Assembly (NCBI GenBank): GCA_963932465.1
Contig: OZ010787.1
Span: 12,707,284-12,771,283 of the forward strand
Source of the DNA: Maratus speciosus
Lineage: Eukaryota > Arthropoda > Arachnida > Araneae > Salticidae
Direction of reading: 5' to 3'
Length of the DNA: 64,000 bases
This document shows positions 37,401-43,400 of this stretch, one piece after another (positions within the stretch are counted from its first letter, which is position 1; every line of letters begins with the position of its first letter). A program made the translations under genes and the position numbers. The notes below the pieces were generated by a model. It was not told the DNA's origin and made no database searches. It saw only the letters and a program-made list of their open reading frames with translations.

Positions 37401-40400
37401 TCCCTTAGAAAGACCTCACGGAGGGCACTCTCCCTCCCCCCCCCCCCCTTAGGGCCTATATCCTTCGTGCTGATAATTGACCATCATAAACACAACCAAC
37501 TTTCTGTATCAGCATTTTGATAGTAAAATCTCTATCTCTTAATGAGAAAAAAAATTGTATTTCATTGAAAATTACTTTTTTTATGAATAGCTGAGAAATG
37601 TAGTTAAAAATAGACTTATAAGTGAGAGACTTGATACATTATTTTCCCGTTTTTCATGCCAGGGCATTGAAAATCTGCATATAACAGAGAGGTGCATAAG
37701 TAAAGTCACTGCATTTTGTAATAACAAAGGTACTGATTGCTTTACAATGCAAAAATAACTAATTTTTAAATATTGCAAAACTGGTTTGACAAGACTTATT
37801 TTTTAAAGATATTTATTTCTTTTGAAGCAATGAATCTTTTCTTAGCAGTAAATAGTCTGTTGAAGGGACTTTTTCCATTAAGTATATTGTCATATGTTTT
37901 GGGGGTTACTTTCAAAAACATTCATATGGCTCATTGTTAATGTTATTATTAAAATATTTTAAATTTGAACATTTTAATGTTATACATAATTATTAATGTA
38001 TTGTAATCTGTATAGGTGAAATAAGTTTTCTGTTCTATCTAAAATGGGTAATTTTTTTTGGTAAAAACATATGTATGAAACTGAATGAAGACTTGCTAGA
38101 TATAGTCTCTAGTCTAATAGGGTTTTTTTTATCATCCATTAAAGTTGCTTTGCTTTTCTGAGGGGTTGTTGTACTTTTCAGAAATTTATATTTTTTATGT
38201 TAGTTGTGTTATAACAGCTGATCAATAAAGTTTTAATTTTACGTAACTTTGGAGTGGTTCTTCCGTAATTATAATTTTTTCTGCTTTCTTCTCAAAAAGA
38301 AGTTAAGAGTTCTTTTCCAGCTTATATATCCTAAAATATCATCCATCCAAAAACTACATGCAAATTTTATAGTTTTTTCTTTTCCCTCCCTCCTATATCA
38401 CAGTTGTCACACTTGGGTGATTTGATAACCCCCCCCCCCCCCCCGTTGTGACATTGCAACTATTAATTTAATGATAATTCTATGCAAAACATGTTGTTTA
38501 TGATTTATTACTTACTGATTGATATATATATATTCTAAGACCAAGATCCCTCTTTATATATATATATATATGTAACTTCAAGCTATTACTATCCAAATAA
38601 AAGGGGAAAATATACCTAATAACACTTGAATAAAAATATATATTTTTAATGAACTTTATTATGCAGCTTCCACATAATGCCTACCTAATTGTTTTCATAT
38701 TTTGAATGTGGCATCATATTATGTTAATCCCTTCCCCTGCCCATGTTGCATTCCAAATAATGCCTACCTAATAGTTTTTGTATTTTAAATGTGACATCAT
38801 ATTGTGTTAACCCCTCTCCTGCCCATGTTGCACTGTGTCACACTTTGCACAACCCCTCTCATCCCCCCTCCTCCTGAAGTGTGATGTAATGATGTACTGT
38901 TTTTCTTTTCTATTTGTAGTTTTATTTAAAATAAATGCTTGCTTTTCTTATGAAAAATTCTTTTTCATTTACTGCTATGAACTTAAAAGAAATGGAATAA
39001 AGTTTATAGTCAAATTGATGCTGTAGTCCAGGCATTAGGGGCTCAAAAAGGACAAATAGGGGAAAGTTTTGGTGTAGTTTTGATATTTGGTACCTTTGTG
39101 TTTTTTGGGTAGCTGAACACGAATCTGAAGTTTGCCAACAAAATTTATCCTGGGAAACACGTTTTTTTGGGCAAAAAACGAGGAAAAAAATGGGATTTTC
39201 TTTGTTTTTTCCAAATAACTTAAAATTATACATTTTACGTAAAAGTTTTCAATACATAAATTAAAGAAGATAAAATTTCCTACATTTTATGTATTAAAAG
39301 TTTTGTTCTCTGATCAATGGTTTAGCCGTGACAACGCCGCATAAATGGGTGTGAAAATAAAAAAATTCAGGAAAAGCGGGAATTACGGCAGTGTATGCAG
39401 ATTTAACATGAAAACTGACCATTTTACACAAGCATTGACTATAAATGATACTTAAGATTATATAATTGACTACATTTTACAATGAAGTTGCTGATAATAA
39501 ATACAACGACTCATTATGAATCATTATTTAATTATAAATAAATATGTACATTAGTAAGTACATTTACTTAAAAAACAAAAAATACTATTTCCGCTTTCTT
39601 TTACTTGAGGGTCCCTGCTTTTCACAGACATCTACAACATAGAAAATAGACGTATGGAATTAGTGGGTGTTTTTATTACCACCAATAGTATAAAATAAAT
39701 GTTTCTTAATAAAAAATATTTGGTACCTTGTGGCATGACTTTTTCCTCTTCCATTGTGTCCATGGGTTCATTGGGTGGGCAATCCATTTCCAGCTCCATT
39801 TCAAAGAGCTCGTCCTCCTCGTCTTGACACACCACTGCGATGTTGTTGCAATTCCCCTCGCAGTTGAGACAAATGTTGGAGCAAAAAAGCCCTGCCTTCT
39901 TGCATCCACAATTTCTTTGGCAGTTCTTTCTACACTTGCAGGATACAAGCTTCAACAAAGCAGGCGGAGCAGGGAGTAGTACAGTGAACACAGGCTCAAG
40001 GCCAGTATTGGTTCTCTTCCATCCCCACTATTCAGCATTTTTTTCAACTCCCAGCCATTGCTGGACCTGGTGATATACTCTTAAAGAGTGCTGTTGTGCT
40101 GCAGCTGCAGGTAATGCAGCAATGTTCGAATTGTACCTAAAGGCAGACTTCTTGTACGAAATATACCTTAGGTTGTTTAGCGAAGGCATATTTGTCACAC
40201 TATAACCATACAGTGAGACAAGGAAACGTTCCCCAGCAGCTGCAATCATCTCCTGAGTAGCGTTCGAGTTGTAGAATACTTTAACAACATCGGCAAGATG
40301 TGGATTCTTCACAAGAGTTTTGAGGAACTTCATTTTCCCTTGCATAAACAGTGCTGGCGTTGTATCGCAGCCACTCATAGCATGTAGGAAGAGGATGTTT

Positions 40401-43400
40401 TTCGCAACAGTTGGACTCGCAGCATTAGCTGGAGAAAATGTCACTGGAGAAATGGTGTCTTTTCCTGGTTTTAAAAAGAAAACGTTTTCATCCGTGCAGA
40501 TACCTATCAAAATGACCAAAAGATCTACATCCTCCCCGACTATAATTACTGTCTCATTTGATGGAGCCAAGGACAAAGCAGTTTGTATAATCAAGGTGTC
40601 CTGCATCTTCTTTTGCTTGCTTGCATGTAATATTTGCTGATGAGAACTTTTCAATCATCATAGATATTAACCGACCTTTGTTTTTTGGGTTAATAAGAAA
40701 CTTTTCTTTGGAAATGGTTATCATATGTTTCGTCAAACAATATGTCAGCTGATGCATGTTTTCTTGATCGTCTCATATGCTCAGCAGTTTTTGTGCCACC
40801 TTGTACATCATCGGGGTAGCCATCAAAGACAACTAATGCGTGTGGTTGATATTTTGACTGCACATACTGAACATATTTGTTGCAGATTGGAAAAAAAAGA
40901 CTGATTCTTAGGCCAAACAACTCTATGTAATAAAAAAACCCCATCAACGATGAATTGAACCTTGCCGCTGAACCGCTTGTTCGTAAGGGGTTTGAATGCC
41001 TTGTACAGTGTAGATTTGTTTCCTTTTCTTAAGCCATTGTCAAATAGGGACAAGGAATAAGGGCCTAGATCGTACGTCAAAAACTCCCCAAGGTCTTCAT
41101 CCGAATGCTTTGCAACCGAAATTCGTTGGAGCAAAGTTGTAGGATTGACAGGAACCAACTTGTTGTCTACTTGTATTACATTGGTCATTACAGCAAGAGG
41201 TTTTACTCTGTCGCTCCGTTTAAATTTGACAGTTCCAAAGTCCCCACCAACAACTCTGTTAATGCCCGATTCCCAAGACTTATGGCAGTTAATTCGTCCA
41301 TCAGCCAAAACACCAGTGCTTATTGAGTATAAATCACGGTTTTCAGGAAAAGGGAAATGCTGCAGTAACCATTCGTACATCTTGGTACCATCCATGTCAT
41401 CCCGTACAACTGTAGAATCTTTCAGGCCAGCATGCTGTTCTGAATAGTGAAATTGAACACCACAGTAGTTTTCGATCTGTTCTGAAACATGTTGCATACA
41501 CGTCATTCCCATTGTCCACCTTGCTAATACACCTTCTCCTACTCCACGACCGTGTGCGAGACCGCCTTGCAGTTTCATGTTCTTCATGAGATACTGTTCA
41601 ATGGCCATGTCTGTCCAGGTTCCACACCAGAACTTGGCTGATCGTCGAATTGTGAAGAAGCCCTGAATGGTAAATTTTTCATATTCGACGGGCATTGTTT
41701 GCTTCAAGTTCAGCATATCTTGTAGGTATAAATCAGCGCATTTTGCTTAAGCAAAGTGACCTGATGCATGAAAATATGGCAGCATTTGCCAAATAGTCTG
41801 AAGGTGTTGGTCCCAGTTGCCCATTCATTCTGATAAGATGAATATTTTTCCAAGAGTCACTAATTGCATGTACTGCACCCAGAGCTGGGCTGTGGAGCCA
41901 CCTCGTTTCAATTGCAGTAGTTGATGTTCTACTTTCTCTCTAATTTCGTGACATTCGTCAGGAGCGGAAGCAAGGATCACTGATTTGTCTAAATTGTACA
42001 GAATTTCATCCAATTTTGCTTGCATTTCTGATGTTAGGCGCATCCTTTCCAAGACAATCTTCATAAGCACTGCATGTGCTAAAGAATGTGCTCTCACAGC
42101 TCTGTAGTATGCATGCCCAGACATAATTTTTTCTATTGAATTCATTGCGTAGATGGTGTTGAATAAATCCTTGAGGCCATTGCCCTCTATTATGTAGCCA
42201 ATAGTCCCTAAAAAGGACATTAGTAAATGAAATCCGCCCAATCTGATAATAACGTTTTGTAGCCTGGAGTCTGTGCAATTAGAAATGATGTATCGTGCCT
42301 TCAAGTACAGGTGTTGGTCGAAGGTCACCAAACACATTTTCTGGCCTTTTACTTTACATTTCTCTGCAGCTTGCAACAATGCAGTAAAGATTGTGTCATA
42401 ATCAGTGGGAGGAGCAGTTATGAAGGGGAGGTAAGCGGTAAATCTTTTTTCAAATGAGAGATCGGCTGTCACTTGTTCCATGAAAACATTCCATCCAGGT
42501 GTTTTAGTGAAGTCTTTATATTTACTATATAGCCAAAGGATCTTACTTGTACAAAAAGAGACATTTTCGGAGGTGGGAAATTCATTACTGAGATCTTCAA
42601 TCTTAATTGCTTTGAGACCTTGACCACTCTGTGTTGGTTCAAAATGTTCCAGAGTCACTGCCCCAAAAGTTCGGACAACAGCAGAAGTTGGTATTTCTGT
42701 CAATCTGAGAATTTTCTCATCTCCGGGTACTGCAGTTGCTGGGGCTACCGTATACATCCCACCCATCACATGGAAAATGTTGTAACCATCAATTGTTTGA
42801 TTATTAAAATCTGCGTTGTTGTAAATGAATTGACAAAATTCTTCTTGGTTTATTTTGATCTCTGGTTTCATGGCTGATGAGATTTCAAAACGCACTGCTT
42901 CCTGGTACGAGCTACAAAACCCCAATGAATTGATTACTTCTATCAACTTTCAGGATCCACTCTTCTTGTATATGAATGATGCCAGCCCAACTTGTAGATT
43001 AGACAAAAGTGATTTGGGCCTCACAGAAGTGATGATGCTGTGAGAAAGAGCGTTATTTTTCCATTTTAGAGTATTTCCACGTTTTCTCTTTACAATCAGA
43101 GTTTCCAAAAAAGAGTTGAGAGTTTCAGGAATTGCAGCTTCACTCTCTTCCAGAAAACGGTCTGGTGGAGGATATTCTTGGGTCTCATATACTTGTAATC
43201 TGTTATCTTTGCATATAATTTTTGCTGCTGCTTCAACCACTCGAAGCCTCTCTTCTCGATCAGATTTACATGTTTGCTGATACCACGCATTAGTCAATAT
43301 CTTCCCTCCTATATTCTTGAAACACACAAGACTTTTTTTTTTTATTCTTTGTGATCAGTATGTCGTCTCCATACTTCTCAATGAGGCTAACCTTTACAGT

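Noticed and set aside
39728..40640. Plus-strand open frames opposite the transposon nuclease and CXC modules
   Set aside because: They are shadows of the minus-strand gene, where the zinc-binding and nuclease motifs are read.
42950..42952. In-frame TGA in the transposon gene as selenocysteine or the end of a separate ORF
   Set aside because: The frame continues with the same coding character, and three further in-frame stops plus frameshifts show ordinary decay.
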